A DNA stretch of 64,000 nt, from assembly GCA_032173965.1 (NCBI GenBank), contig CM063288.1:22290001-22354000 (forward strand). Reading direction: 5' to 3'. This stretch comes from Sitta carolinensis. Its lineage: Eukaryota > Chordata > Aves > Passeriformes > Sittidae. Position 1 is the stretch's first letter. Each line of letters starts with the position of its first letter. The position numbers and the translations under genes are program-made. Positions 46,700 to 60,717 of this stretch are shown here, one piece after another. Below the pieces are notes generated by a model, which saw only the letters and a list, made by a program, of their open reading frames with translations, was not told the DNA's origin and did no database searches.

Positions 46700-49600
46700 C
46701 TCATAATCCTGGTCTTTGCGCTCTATAGTCTGTCATTTCTTATCTGTATCTCCTTGGGGCTTATAGAAATGTGCTTTTAAGTATCTCAGGAGTGCTGAAA
46801 TGCATAAGGCCAGTTTATTTAGACAAAACTGTTCTGAGAGTATGCTGGGCCTCATCCACACAAGTATCCTGCTCCTGACCATCAAACAGCTATCTCCATC
46901 TCCAGTCACACCTTGTTCACGCTGGTGCCATTCACACAGGGAGCAGGCCATGCCTCCTCCACTATAATGCTTCCAAGGCAGTCTCAGCACATCTAAGAGG
47001 CAGAGCTCAGCCTGGTGACAGGACTCAAAATGTAGTGCTAAAGTAATCATATTTGTTGTCCAGGAACCTTAATTACGCAGGTGAGAACAGTTTTCATAAT
47101 TTCTTCCTAGCTGCATGTGATATGACATGGGTGTTACCGTCTGAATATGCATTTTCACTTCCTTTCAAACCTTGTCAAAGCATGAATTTTAACAATATTT
47201 CTACTTCTGGATTCTGTTTACTGTCAGGTCCAATAGAACCTCTTTTTCCATATATGAGTTCAGAGAAGAAACTTTTTTTCTGACTATTTTTTTGACTCTT
47301 AGGTCACCCTTAGATGAACAATTACTGTTACTTTGTGCCCTATCCATGCAGATGTATACTGACTGAGGTTTTTAGAATCATAATAAAATTCCTGTAATAT
47401 AGCAGTAGAATCCCAGATTTTATCTACAGGCTGTGCATCAAAATAGACATGAAATTCCTCCCTGTGTCTCATAACGTTCCCTTGGAAAATACTAGATCAC
47501 AAAGAAGTATTCCCACTAGAGCCATCTTCCAATTTTTCTGCTGCTGTAGATGCTGCCTCAGTCATTCTGTTGCTGCTGGTTAATAAGTCATAAAACTTGT
47601 CATAAAGGCTGTCATGATAAGTGTATATGTCTTTTCTGCTAAAATAGTTTAGTTATAGTTCCCAGAATAGAAAAAAACACCATATGAGATGTTACTGCAG
47701 GAGGTTGCAATAGATCCTCTTTCAACTCAGCTGCGCTCTTCAGAGGCTTCAAAAGAATAAGAGGCACCACAGTCCTAGGCTAGATCTTTTTTCTAGGCTT
47801 ATTGCCTCAGGATGAAATTTTTTTTCCTTTCTGAGTACACTTGAAACTACTTTGTTATTGATCTTCAGTACTAGGCTTCCATCCCACCTTGCTTTTGGTC
47901 CATTTTCTTACCATTTCAGAGGATCTAGTCACTGGTGGTGAACAAGAGTCCTTTTCTGGCAAATTTGGTAAATTCTCAATAGATCTATCTCTATCTGGAA
48001 ACCCTCGAGTCTTGTCTTTTCCAAATATTGTTATTTCATAGACTATTGTATCTTATAGTGATTAAATAGGTTTTTAGGCTTCTGTGAAATCTGCAGATAA
48101 GGTGTTTCCATCCATGAAAGCATTTCAAGAACAGATTGCATAAGGATCTGCTAAAAACTCTCTGGATGTTCCTGTTTCGCAGTAGGACTCATCTTAAGTG
48201 GACTTACCCTAATTTTCTGGGTTATAATGGCCTTGAGCAGCTCCCAGCACTAATAACCAGTTTCCTTCCTTCTCACAGATTGCTCCATCAAGAAAAAACA
48301 TTGAATTTCAAGAGCAGACAGTGAGACCATACACCCTGCCCAATTACCCCTAGGAAACATAGCTCAGATTTGGAGTAACATATAATGAATACTTATCAGA
48401 AAATGTACATAGGAAACTCACCAGAGTTAAAAAACATGAATATATATAAGAAATGAGTAATTAAGATCTTTATTGTTGGTGGTTGCAAGTAGGATCATGT
48501 TCAAATGTTCAGCATTTGTGATAAATTTTCTATACTTTTTTACTACAAATAGCAAGCTACTCTTGCATCCTTTGGATTTTCTTTTTCTGAAAAAATATTT
48601 CAATCTAAACAACACTAAATTTTCTTTTGGTTTGAAATGTCTCTACTGAGATTACTTATTGTTTTGGTCAGTCATCACAATGAAGGACCTAGAAATATGG
48701 GAATAAAAAGAAACTTTAGAAAGTGAAAAGTGTGCAGTGATGATCCTGAAAACAAACTAACAACTGTACAAGAGTACCTCTGACTTAACAAAAATATGAT
48801 TCGAACTGGAAAATAAAGTGTGCATATAATTCCAGGAAAATTAAAGTATCTTATTTGGTAGATTGGTTTACTTGAAGAAAGACCTTTGCGTACCTGACAT
48901 AGTTGCTTTGCAAAGTTAATAATAGACTTTCAGACATATGGGCAAACTCTCTAATATGAAGAGTTAATTTTAACAAAGAATTTAGGATTTTTCTAACTTT
49001 CATTTTATAAATTTAGAAACTGGAAGATTCTATAAGTTGTGTTAATATTAGATTGCAAGTTGTGGGTTGTAGGGCTCAATACTGTGGATATACAGAAAAT
49101 GGAAATAAAACTTGCTATTTTCTTATTTGCATTATTGTATTATGTTTTTGTATGTTTGTATGAAATATTATTTCTCTATTAAATATACAAAGGAACTCAG
49201 AAAACAAAATCTATCTGAATCATAAAATGAAGAACTGCCATTTGCCTGATGTATCCAATTATGAAAGGACATGGACTAAACATTAATTCCAGATAATGGA
49301 TTAGAACCTCCACTTATACAAATTATGATCACAAGATTTTGCTCTAAAGTCTGACAGTATTCTGGGCAAGAAAATTCTGTCATAAGTGGAATGCAATCTA
49401 TTCATTCTTGCTCTGGCCTGGCAGATAGCCCATTAGCTTTAAATTAAATAAATATCAGCAGTAATATTAAATAAAATTTAAATGTTGTCATAAAATGTCA
49501 AATATCATTTATTTTATGACTGCTACTCAAAATAATGGTTATTGTCCTAACTATGTCAGAGGGACGTATTTCTCTCTCTGATTTCTAATTTTCTGTATCA

Positions 49601-50280
49601 GAAAGAAACTTCTAGTTAATATTAAGAAAAAGTTGTCATTCCAGATCAAGAGCACTGACCTGGTGTTGTATTTAGCAAGCTCACAGACTTCTGGCAAAAT
49701 TGTTTTAATTAGCCTTCTCCTAACAGTGTTTAAACAAATCCTACGCTGCCAAGGAAGGAAGAAATGACTTCTCAGTCAGATAGTTTACTTAGTTCTTTTT
49801 CTCCATTACTATAAATCTTGCTGTGGAGACTATTAGTGACTTGACTACTTTTTTTTTTTAAAAACAATGATCTGTGACCACTTTACCCACTGAAAAGCTC
49901 ACACATCATTCAAGTATAAATGTCCTGTTTCTGCATGGTTTATTTTCACACTATTGTTGGGTGCTAAAATAGTTTTATACCATTTATAAAACACAGACAT
50001 TTTAGCAAACCTGTCCAGTATGCCAGAGTAGAAAAACTAGTAGCAGTAATCACTCATATATGCAATGTAGCAGGAACATCTATTGGAGCCAGATATGTTT
50101 AGCTAATGCTTACAGATAACTTGAATGCCGTATTAACTCATAGTCACGTACTATGAATTCCACGACAAACGGGTAAGATAAGAAAACGTCCTAATTCGAA
50201 CACCTGAAATGACAAACAACGCCACTTCCAAGAGAATTTACATGGACACTTGAGGGCCAGAACAAACCCATTCTATTTTT
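46700..50280. other. AT-rich non-genic stretch
   Basis: No gene or known repeat recognised. Open frames are under 80 codons here and show no familiar motif. Confidence 0.6.
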
Positions 50281-50289
50281 TTTCCACAT

Positions 50290-50520
50290 CTAGAAGTCGC
50301 TGGCCCACGAAGGCCCTGGCGAAGGCTCGGCGGTGGCCCCGCACGCTCTCGTCACAAAGGAGCCGTGTGTTGGCCGGGGCGGCGGCGAGCCCCCGGGAGC
50401 GGGCTCCCGAGGCGCGTGTGAGCGCGCCGCCCCAGCGCCCGCAGCCCGGGCAGCCCGGCGCTCCATGCGGTTAAGCAAACACGGCATGGCTGCTGCGGCA
50501 CGCAGCCAAGGCTGAGGCCA
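50290..50520. promoter_or_regulatory. CpG island, probable promoter
   Basis: About 230 bp of CpG-dense sequence rising from AT-rich flanks, followed at 50615-50634 by an alternating GCGCGCGCG run and a GA repeat. A 169-codon minus-strand frame and shorter plus-strand frames cross it; their Ala/Arg/Pro-rich products look like GC artefacts. A plausible plus-strand splice donor, TCAGTAG|GTGAGG, lies at 50681/50682, which would allow a first exon of a noncoding or 5'-UTR kind. No gene could be assigned. Confidence 0.65.
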
Positions 50521-50614
50521 GGAGGAGGGGATGAGGCTGGGAGGAAATAAGAGCAAATTCCTCTGAAATGATCTGACAGGAAATGACAGAGTGTCAGCCT
50601 TATACAACCACACT

Positions 50615-50634
50615 GCGCGCGCGAGAGAGAGAGG
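50615..50634. repeat. GCGCGCGCG plus GA run
   Basis: Nine bases of alternating G and C run into a GA dinucleotide tract just downstream of the CpG island. Alternating purine-pyrimidine CG runs favour left-handed Z-DNA. Confidence 0.8.
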
Positions 50635-50899
50635 GCGGGAGAAGTTCTTCCTAAACACAGAGTGGTGCCAGATCTCAGTAGGTGAGGATGATGAAATAAT
50701 AAAGCATTTCCCGTGTGTGTTTTTCATTAGTTCTGTTTTGTTTTTCTTCCAAGTGCTGTGGAAACAGAACAGAAGCCCGTGTTTCAGCCATGACTGCAAT
50801 GGCCTCCTCTCATGGGGATAACAGCTGCATAAATAGGAGGGAAGCCCTCAGTGGAATTGCTTCCAACACCTTTCTAATGGAAATAATGATTTGCAAAGC

Positions 50900-53790
50900 C
50901 CAGTTTATACCTTTGCCACGTAATTAGTAGCCAAGATTAAAAACATTGTTCCAACTCCCAGCATCCTTCAAATCTGGCAAGACATTAAATATTCCACTGT
51001 GTTCCAAAAAGGTAGCCCATAAGTGATCATTGTAAGGACAGTCTTGGCCAGCTGAGTCAAGCCCTTGAATCAATCAACACTTATTATATGGAAATTAACC
51101 AGTTTGATGTCAATTAGTGGAAATTTGTTAGCAGACATAACCTATGAGACACTTTATTTTGAATTCCCAGCTCTCCTCATTGAAGCTGGCTGAGATGGGG
51201 CTGAGCACTAAAATCCAGATTTCTTAAGACTCAGAGCAGAATCAATTAAAAAAAGGCGTGAAGGGAAACTGTCTCAAAATACACAAAACTTTTCTGGTTT
51301 CTTAGGCCAAATAAGACCAAGGAACATAGATAATGGATATTTCCCTATAAAGAGTCAATTTCTAGTTACAGATTTGGGTGCATAACAGCCTATTCTGTAT
51401 GTGTTAATACTAAGTACAGAAGAAAATAATTTTGCTAGACAAATTGCCTCCTTACCCTCCTTTCACCTACTTTTAAATGAAAATTCTTTCTCCATCATAT
51501 TCTTATAAATCACATTTTCATATTAAGAAAGTAGAAGTTTCCAAATTAAATTTTCTGACTTGATCATGAATTTTCCTACTAAGAGTAACTAAAAATCAAA
51601 ATTTTGGCTAGCTGTTCAAACCAGAAGAGATGACAAAAGTTTTCCTCTCGGCTTAAGATCTGTCTGACCTGTGACTACTGTGAGCTCCACCTTTTGTTTA
51701 AAATGAATCAAGCACCATCATGTAACATTTTACTGGTATATAGCAGCATACAGTGTGACAGCCTGCCAATATACCATTCAAATTAAATATTAGAACTGGG
51801 GGTTCAATCTCAAAGCTTTACAAGCAATCCTAAACACAGCTAAGAAGTGAATATTGGATCAGAGTCTTGCTATAATATGGAAAACTCCTGGTGATTTTGA
51901 AGTCAGGGTTTCCACATGTCCTGTGGAAACTCCTCTGTAACTCCTGTTAACTGACCATGATGTATACAGCATGTTATCCTCCCATAAAAATGTGTGTTCC
52001 TAAAATAATTGAGCCTGATATTCCTGTCTAGAGTGCACATCCACTATTCATTATTCACTATAACATTGGCTAATGTTACTGCAGCATCCAAAGTTCAAAC
52101 TTTTACCTAATTTGAAGTGTCTCTTAAAACTAAATTTTTCTCAAGCATTTTAAGTTGCCTGGAATAATTTTTCTGCTTGTTTAATTTCTAAATAGTCATT
52201 AAATGAGCCGTCCAATGTAGTGCAGTACAATACTTCCAGAAGCTGACAATGGAGACACCACTGTCAAACTATAATGTCTTTTCTTTGATACTGATAGGGG
52301 TTCTGTAACCTACGTGATCAATGCAATTTATCATGAGATTCAGGCTGACTTACTTGAAATCAGCCTGGTAAAGTTGCAATTATTTCTTGATACTGTTGGC
52401 CATCCAGGCTTCTATAATTTTGCTGGTAAGAAGTGCATCTAAGGCCAGCCCTTTTGGAAGGGTCATGTTTATGCTGATCACATGGCTACATCCACTACCT
52501 CTTATCATGGGAAAAAAAGATGCTAACATAAAGCTGTCTTTCTCTGCTCTTCTTTAAGTCAATTTAAATCTTAACAATAAACATTCTTCACTCCACACAT
52601 TTAGTAAATTACTCATGTTATTTTAAAATATGAGCAGACGTTGTCTTTTCTCAAACAAGGAGAGCAGTGCCAGAAATGTTGAAGTATTAGGAATGTGTAA
52701 AATTTATTACAGGGTGCCTAAAAATTGCTTATTTAGTAATGGGTCTGTACATTGCTGCAGAAGCAGATGCATCAATGGCAGTGGGGTAAAATCAATTTAT
52801 GAAAGAACATTTTTCACTTATGATCAGTATGTTTTGCATATAAATTTTAAGTATATGGCAAAAGAAGTATAGATTTCACTCTAACGTACTTTCCATCTCT
52901 GTAGATGGTGTCAGAGACTACAATTTAGATTAGGTATCTGGATATATCCTTGACTGTTAAACATTATGGGAATTTTGCTATGTGCCTTAGAGAATGCAAG
53001 ACTTTAATTCTCAAATTTTTTCTCAGCAGCAATAGAAAATGTACTTTCAGCCTCAGTAGTCTAGGGGCAGGTTCCTCTGCCAACAAACAGATATATTTAC
53101 TGTGGAACTACCAGGGTAGTTACAAGAACTGAACTTTTTCAGTTTTCAGATGTTAACTTGGGCTTAGAAAACCTTCTCAGTTCATGTTAAGATGGATAAT
53201 TATGAAAAAATTAACAAAATGTTCTGAAAATAAGGATTAAAGTTTTACAAGACGTCTTTAATAAAACATTTAATTTCTGCTAAAGCAATTAACATCATGA
53301 GGTTACTTATGTCAAAGACTCCCACTGGCTTTAAAAGAGCCATGACTATGCACATATCACAGAGCTACATTCAGTATCCTGCAACATCACCTCGTTAATG
53401 TGAATGTTATTCTTAACAACAAATATTACCTTAAAAATCTACGCATATTTGTAGAAAGCAGCTCATTCATTCCTGACATTCTCAAATGGGTCTACCTGTA
53501 GATAGGGGACCAAATTATAACAGTGTATTTTGAGTTCCTTGAAGGTGTAAGGCAGCTCTTAGGAGAGTTCCTGGGTGTAAAATTTTATGTGCAAGCTGTG
53601 AAGCTAAGGGAATAGAACTATTACATTATCAATATTTTCTGTTCCAGTTTCCAACTAGACAAGTACATTAAAAGGCCTTAAGGGCCTCCAAAAGCTCAGA
53701 GTACAGAACTTGGGATCCAAGTTTGCTAAGGGCCTGTTCTGCAGTTCTTTGTGTGTAGAAGCTTGATAGTGATGAAGTACAGTACTGGTC
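50900..53790. other. AT-rich non-genic stretch
   Basis: No gene, RNA gene or known repeat recognised in this interval. Confidence 0.6.
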
Positions 53791-53805
53791 TTTTTCATTC
53801 TGTGA

Positions 53806-53938
53806 GTTCAAGAAGCATTTGGACAATGCTCTCAAGCACGTGGTGTGATATTTGGAGCATTCCTGTGCAGGACCAGGAGTTGGACTTGGATTATGCTGGT
53901 GAGTTCCTTCCAGCTCAGAATATGCTGTGATTCTGTGG
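53806..53938 (+). mobile_element. CR1 LINE, terminal 3' fragment
   Basis: The last 130 bp of a CR1 element in sense orientation: ttcaagaagcatttggacaa, gctctcaagcac, a spaced cctgtgcaggaccaggagtt, ggacttgg, ttccttccagctcagaatat and a tail with attctgtg. The same blocks occur in the CR1 copy at 35615-35988. It is a typical severely truncated CR1 insertion. Confidence 0.93.
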
Positions 53939-53944
53939 TACTAT

Positions 53945-55465
53945 TGAGCACGTACTTTCCACCTAGATAGAGACAACAGTATCTCTGCACCAGCTGAATG
54001 AGAGAGAATGTGCAACACTAAAAACTTGAATCACTTTTGGTTAGAGCATTTTAAATCAGAATATCATTGGACACATTCTATTTAACTGCCTCTTTTCACT
54101 TGATCTTCAACTCTTGATTCAGCATTGGACTGATGGCTGAAACTAGCTTTAGGTGAATTTAGTGACTAATGTTAGTAAATAAAAGCAAACACCTCTGGCA
54201 GGGATGCTGTAAACTATGCTAGCTATATTACTTGTTCCAGTCTCTGTGACTGGTTCCCATCACCAGCAGGAAGCCTGACATTTTATAATGGTCTGCAGCT
54301 TTAAGGAGAAAACCACTTGCTCTATCAATTGAAAACTGTGGGCATTGCTAGCAGAGGTAATAAACCTCTACATCCACTGAAATCTGGGTACATTCTATTA
54401 CAAACTTGCTATTACCTGGGATAAGAAAGAAAATCTCTAACATTTTGTATTTCAATTGTGTGAAATGTTTTCCTGAGGATGTAAACAGTGTGTCATTGAT
54501 GGTACACACACAAGTTATTAAACTACTCCTAGTGTAATCTGAGTGGCACTTCATTACATTTTTTCAAATGAATTACCATTTTATTACAATCTTTCCACAG
54601 GGCAGATGTTTCAGGGTATATCTATTTTGTATTATAGGAACACATACAGCTTCTTAAGGATGAACAGCATCTCTTAAAGATGTATTTTTATGCAAGGAAA
54701 GAACAGATGTTCTGAAGAGAGAGGAAGGTCATGTTTTAGGCCCTTAGGATGCAGGCTAGTAACCCCAGGGACATCCTTTTGGGTCTTCCCATCCTCATCA
54801 TACTTTTGAATGCCAGAGTACAGAAGACAGACTACCATAAATTACATGTGTCAGTAAAAATGAACATGAACTATATTAAAAAAAAAAATCCCAATCACAT
54901 ATGCAAGACTTTCTGATATTGAGAAAATTTATGAAGATTTTTTCATACTCAGTTATATGCTTTGACAACTGTTTTTTGACTCATTGCCTCAGATAGCAAA
55001 TACCAACAAAATCTGGTCTGAAAAATTCAGTGGATTATATAGCTTAAAGCATCTTTCCTCTCAGTATAACGATTCCTCTAATTCTGCACCCCAACTGTTC
55101 TGATATAACTTTAATAAGGTTACAAAGCCAAGCTTGGCAAGAAATACTAGAATAATGGAAGTATATATAAAACTAATTCAAACCCACATGTATGATTCTT
55201 ACAAGAGCCTTCAGCTACATGTCTGCATGCTGCTATTAATACAAATGACAAGACATTTTTCACAAGTTCCACATTTTTCTCAAGTTCCAAGATGAGGTAA
55301 TAATATACAGGATGAGCAGTGACCACTAAATAAGAAGCCCTTGAATCATTACTTTTACTCTTGCCAGCTTATGGTCCCACGAATTTCTTCCTATGCACTA
55401 TTCAGAGCATGTTCTGAAGACAGAAATCCTCATTTTACCAGGTGAATGCCTGTGGTTCTCATCAA
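53945..55465. other. AT-rich non-genic stretch
   Basis: No gene or known repeat recognised. Confidence 0.6.
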
Positions 55466-55467
55466 TA

Positions 55468-55553
55468 CAGCATTTACTTTTTGTGAAGCACTTATCTTCC
55501 TACTACCTCTTTGAGGTAAACAGGTACTACCTCTAATTCACAGCTGTTGACTT
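55468..55553 (+). mobile_element. MIR-like relic adjoining CR1
   Basis: The order catttact..tgtgaagcactta, then ctacctctttgaggtaaaca, ggtactacct and ttcacag, resembles the MIR core recalled as CATTTATTGAGCGCTTACT, then ACCCTATGAGGTAGGTACT and TTTTACAG. The match is degraded. A CR1 copy begins 14 bases further on, so the CR1 may have inserted within or beside this older element. Confidence 0.4.
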
Positions 55554-55566
55554 AAGGTAGGTGGAT

Positions 55567-56297
55567 AAGAATCAGAATATCCCGAGCTATAAGAAAGCCA
55601 CAGGAGTCATCAAAATCCAGCTCTGGGCCCTGCACAGGACAGCCCAAAGAATCACAATATTTTTAATAATTCTGAGAGCAAACACTTGAGCTTTGTCAGG
55701 CTTGGTGCTGTGATCATTTCTCTGGGGAGCCTGTTCCAGTGGCTGACAACACTGAAAGGACAAAGAACCTTTTCCTTATATCCAATGTAAACCGCCTCTG
55801 ACCCAACTTCAGGCCATTCTCTCAGGTCCTGTCCCTGACCACCGCAGAGAGGAGATCAGAGCAGCCCCTCCTCTCCCCTCACACGAAGCTGTAACTGCAC
55901 TGAGGTCTCCCCTCAGGCTCCTCTTCTCCAGGCTGAACAGAGCAGGTGGCCTCAGTCACTGCTCACACAGCTTCTGCTCTAGACCCTTCCCCATCCTCAT
56001 GGCCCTCCTTTGGACACTCTAACAGCTTTACCTATTTCATATCGTGGCACCCCAAACTGCCCCGGCACTCGAGGTGAGGCTGCCCCAGAGCAGAGCAGAG
56101 TGGGACAATCCCTCCCTTGCCCGGCTGGCCATGCTGTCCCTGATGCCCCCCAGGACAGGGTTGCCCCTTCCAGCTGCCAGGGCACTGCTGGCTCCTGCTC
56201 ACCATCGATCAGGACCCCCAGGTCCCTTTCCATGGTGCTGCTCTCCAGCCTCTCACTTCCCAGTCTGTCCCTGCATCTAGGGCTGCCCTGTCCCAGG
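55567..56297 (-). mobile_element. CR1 LINE, 3' part with ORF2 end
   Basis: The longest CR1 copy here, on the minus strand. Its 3' end is at 55567 (ctcgggatattctgattctt on the minus strand). Reading into the element come gtcctgtgcagggcccagag, actggaacaggctccccaga and gacctgagagaatggcctga. At the 5' side the minus-strand translation contains CRDRLGSERLESSTMERDLGVLID, the recognisable C-terminal end of CR1 ORF2 (recalled as RLENSPVERDLGVLVD). ORF2 in a complete element encodes an endonuclease and reverse transcriptase; here only the tail is present and later codons lose the family similarity through frame changes. The element is 5'-truncated and inactive. Confidence 0.95.
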
Positions 56298-56299
56298 GA

Positions 56300-59200
56300 T
56301 ATTAAAGTTAGAAGTTTCCAATAAATTTGGCTGTCCATTTTAGATGGTTAATTTGGCAAGAGAAAGGAGCAGTGATTTATAGCATGTAGTACTTCACACA
56401 TTCAAAATTCATCTGCCAGTGACTTTTGCTGTGAGCAATCTTTAGTGCTGAAAGTCACAGCACATGAGTTATTGACCATGTGCAAATTTCCTGTAGACCA
56501 AGATACATGGCATCTCTAAGACCTTGTGCAGTAGAGATGAACCCAGGAAGATCCAGGGAGAGTTTTCCTTTGGTTGACCTTAATTTAAATTCCCAATTTT
56601 TGATCAATGATTTCATGATCTCATAGCTCTGGTCTGGAGCCCTGGTCTCAGGAGAATTACAGTAAAAGGTAAGTATCAGCTGTGGCTCACATGCTCCAAA
56701 CATCTGAGCTGAAGGATGATCAACAAGATGGAAGAGTCAGTATTCACCAGAGCCTACTGGATATGCAAGAATATTGGATATTCCTTGAATAGTAGTAACA
56801 GCCCACTGTCAGTTCACCTGCCCCCAGGACACACCAATTCCCATAGTACCAACTTCCATTCATAGCTCAATGCACCACATTTTCCAAAGGTGAGTCTGTG
56901 TGACTCTCACTTTTTCATATGTCCAGAGCATTTGGGAGATGGTTTGTAATTCATGCACCAAATTATTAGCCAGGCAGCAAGAGAGAGTCATGGACCTCAC
57001 TACAGAGGTCTGGAATTGAGCTGTTCGTAAGAAGAAAGAGACCAGAATAGCACTATACCATTCCTGTCTTGAGGCATGGTACCACTGACTAATAGATTAA
57101 AAGGCATTCAGATGCCTACCCCCTTAAAGGCCATTACAGTAGCCAAAAATCTGCCTTTGCTACCTTTAATCTGAGCACACTGTATTGCATGGGGTTACTT
57201 GTAGCTCTGCATCTCTTGAGGTTTTCCTCCCTGCCCTGAGAACTCACTCCTGCCAAACTCCTAAGGGCTCTGACTCCAACCTGCCACAGCTGTGGGTAGG
57301 AGGATGGAGAAAAAACCCAACTATTTAAGGTGAAGTGTCAGGACAAGCCATGCTGAGTTTTCCTGTCTTTATAAACAAGGCCATGGGAGGGTATACAAAG
57401 CCTCAGTATTGGGTGCCTTGCACTTCAAGAAGAACATTATTATTCTTCTGCACCAAAGTACAAGTAAGCTCTGGCCAATCAACAAAAGATTTACTGCTTC
57501 TTCAATTTGTTTTTAAGTACAGCCTGAAAAATTTAACTAAAGCCCACATGCTAACAAAATATCTTATGGAAAAAAATCCTTTAAATGCCTTGGATTTAAT
57601 AAGTACATGTGTTATATTAGTCAAAAATAGCATAATAGATGAGCTATGTTTGAGTGCTACACATTCAAGTCTTTTTTACTACTTAGCTAAAATGGATTAC
57701 TTATTATACCAGCTAATAATTAATTACTATCAAGTAAAAATCTCCTGCATTTTCATTTATAGTGACCATTCTTAAGTATTGTCATTTTTATCTGGACCAG
57801 AAACTCAAATATATTTTATGTTGAAAACAGCACAAGAGAGACAATAGTCAATGTACTGAGCAGGGAACAACATATCCCCACTTACCACGTGATGTTGTAG
57901 ATGCATAGATCTAGGTGAAGCTGGGAGGGTCTGAAACAGCTACACATCCTACTGAGCTACACTGTCTACTGAGATAAAGTTATGTTGTCTGGATATTTCA
58001 AGGAATTACAATCATTTTTGTGCCCTGAAAATAAAGTAGTAGAGTTTTGACATGGAAAGAGAAAACAGCTTCATAGTTATGTATTCCAAGCAAATATTTA
58101 GTGTAAAGACATGAAGAACCACTGAACACAAAATTAAGTAAACAAGTGGTGAGAAGACAATGTAAGGAAGGGAAAACAGGTGGAAACTGTCCTAGCAGGG
58201 TGTTCTTAGCTTCAGTGGATGGGAAGCATGGATGACACTTGTAAGGCTCTAGGCACGGTTTGTAGTGCCTCTGAAACAGACCCTGAAAAACAAAGAGCTG
58301 AAACCTTGTCTGCCATGTAAACCATTCTTATAGTCAGAAGCATCAAAATGTTGCATCAGCTTAGGGCTATCATTCATTCATTTAGTTAAGGTAAGGAGAG
58401 GATGCAGAATAGTCCACATCTGCACTGCCAATATACTCCAAGCTGAAGAAGCTTCCAAGCTCTGGTCTACACCAAATGTGTTTTTTTTCTGATTGTACAA
58501 AGCACGCTGATCAATGGCCAGGTTTTACACTGAACACAAACCTTCTTGTGAAGTGCATTCCTCTCCCCTGATTAAATTGCCCATGAAACACAAATGCTGA
58601 ATGCATCCAAAGCCTGCTTTGCATCCCTGCATGCTGTCCTTTGGTGCTTTCTAAATTAGGTAGCAAATACAAATCCTAATTTGCTCAAAAGGATCTGTGT
58701 CAAAAATCTTATTTCTTCCACGTAATTGGTCTTCTTTCAATCCTGACCTTAATGTATATCATTCTTGCTGAATTGCTTCAAATAGGCTTTGAACAAGGAT
58801 TTAAAAAAAAATGTTAAATAATGAAAAAAATGCCATCTTATTTTACTGCTTACTACAGGATTCAGAGAGATGAAGAACAGTGACAGCAGAGCTGTTCACC
58901 CATAACCTGGGACAGCAAGTAAACTGACAGTGTGCAATTACTAAGAGGTGATATTAAGTTAAAACATATAGCCAAAATAGTGCTATTGCATATGCATCCC
59001 TTGGTCTTCAAGGCAGTGTTTAAAATAAAAAACCTTCACTGAGACAGAAAAACTGCTATAGTTATATCATAGCACACTGAGTTGCGAACCTTTTAATGAA
59101 ACACATAATTCTTCTGCTGTCTGCATCATACTATATTCTCATGCAAAACACTTTAATGCATAGTGTAAATTATCTAAGACTTTCTTAGTATGTATTACAT

Positions 59201-60715
59201 TTCTTAATCATAGATATTGGGTGTAAAAAAAAGAGAATTATGTGACATGCTGCAAAACAAATTGCTTGGTGTTAGCATATACTAGCTGGGTCTATATCTG
59301 AAAAATGCTTGCATAGAAGGGGAGGACCTTTTTTTTTTAATGTGCAGAACTTGCTTCTAAGTGCATATGTTATCAATGAAGCAAAAATGACTAATCTGAA
59401 ATGATGGTGGTCTGATTTTCAGCCAATATCATCGTTTAAAAACAAGGGATCTAGATTACAGTCTGGATGATGTATTCTTCTGAATTTCAAAAAAAACTTT
59501 GTGTCTGGAAAAGGATTAATATAAATAACCCGAATGTTTTCACCCACTTTCTTAATTCATTACATTCGGTTAAGCTACAAGAAGTTTTAAATGCAAATAT
59601 TGTTTTCAGCAATAAAATGCTTTTGTTTCCAAGTTAGCAGACAGGTTTGTTTTGCTGATGTCTCATCAGCTTAGCACTGCAGCAGTGTAAATGGGTAGTA
59701 TCATCAGCACCTTTTAAGGTGTGAGTTTCTCACAGATGTCCCTTTTGAGAACAGGATCTGATGAGACATGCTTTAATTTTCTGTCAAATTTGACTGAAGG
59801 TAAAGCTTATTTACATTATGCTAATGCTGAATATTTCTGTGTACTAAGCAGAGGCTAGAATTTACAATATTCTATATTATTTATGTAATAAAATTTCATT
59901 CAAAGAGCTGAGCTACTTTGAATGCAATCTGAAAATCCATGTGTCAAACACCATCAAATAAACCAGAATTTGTGAAGGTTAAAATCTTGTGACTCTTGCA
60001 AAAATATAAATGTATTTGCAGTTGTGAGTACAGAAGAATAGGACACCTTTTAACATGGACTTCTGGGAATAAGACATATAAATATAAACACTAAAACCCC
60101 CATGATCCGGCAGTTCAAAGTTGATTGATTGCAATCATCACACCTAATCATTGCAGGTATATTGTCCCATGTATAAGCTCTCAACTCTCTAAGGACCAAG
60201 TTTAATGATGGTTTTGTATGTGTTCTTTGTTGCTAATATACAAACAGTGGTGCACATTCTAAGAGATCCTAGATACCTGCAGGCAGTGTTCTTCAAATCA
60301 TCGTGGCTTTTGAATTATGTTCATAATCCAGGTCAGGGTTAGAGGGGAGATACACACATGACTATGACAATGATATCAAACTGTGCCTCCCACTGTGTTC
60401 TATGTCCAATTTCTTTAAGTATACTGAACTTGACAATATTGTGAACTTTATTACTTAATGAAAATTATTACTGGATATAAGCAAGCACAGAACTATATGC
60501 AATGAACTGTTAATCAAAACATACATGCTAAAATGCACATTTATATTGCAAACAAACAAGCCCTCCCAATTTTTATTAATACAGACTTTAACTTATGCAC
60601 TTAATGAAATATAAAAAGCAGTAATGTTGTAAAATAGACAACATCAAAAGACAGTAACACATTTTTAACAGAACACAAAAGGATCTAAAAAAAATTGCTT
60701 GTATTTCTTCTGGGG
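56300..60715. other. AT-rich non-genic stretch
   Basis: No gene recognised. The longest frame, 146 codons on the plus strand at 57335-57775, begins at a GTG and is rich in Leu, Ile, Ser, Tyr and Lys with no motif, as expected for chance in AT-rich DNA. Confidence 0.55.
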
Positions 60716-60717
60716 TT

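Noticed and set aside
50180..50200. attcgaac as a tRNA B-box
   Set aside because: No A-box, acceptor stem or cloverleaf could be found around it. No tRNA gene was recognised anywhere in the window.
50290..50799. 169-codon minus-strand frame over the third CpG island
   Set aside because: It starts at a TTG, its composition changes abruptly with local GC content, and it has no known motif. Treated as an island artefact.
57335..57775. 146-codon plus-strand frame
   Set aside because: It starts at GTG, has AT-driven Leu/Ile/Tyr/Lys composition and lacks motifs. A frame this long is expected by chance somewhere in a window of this size.
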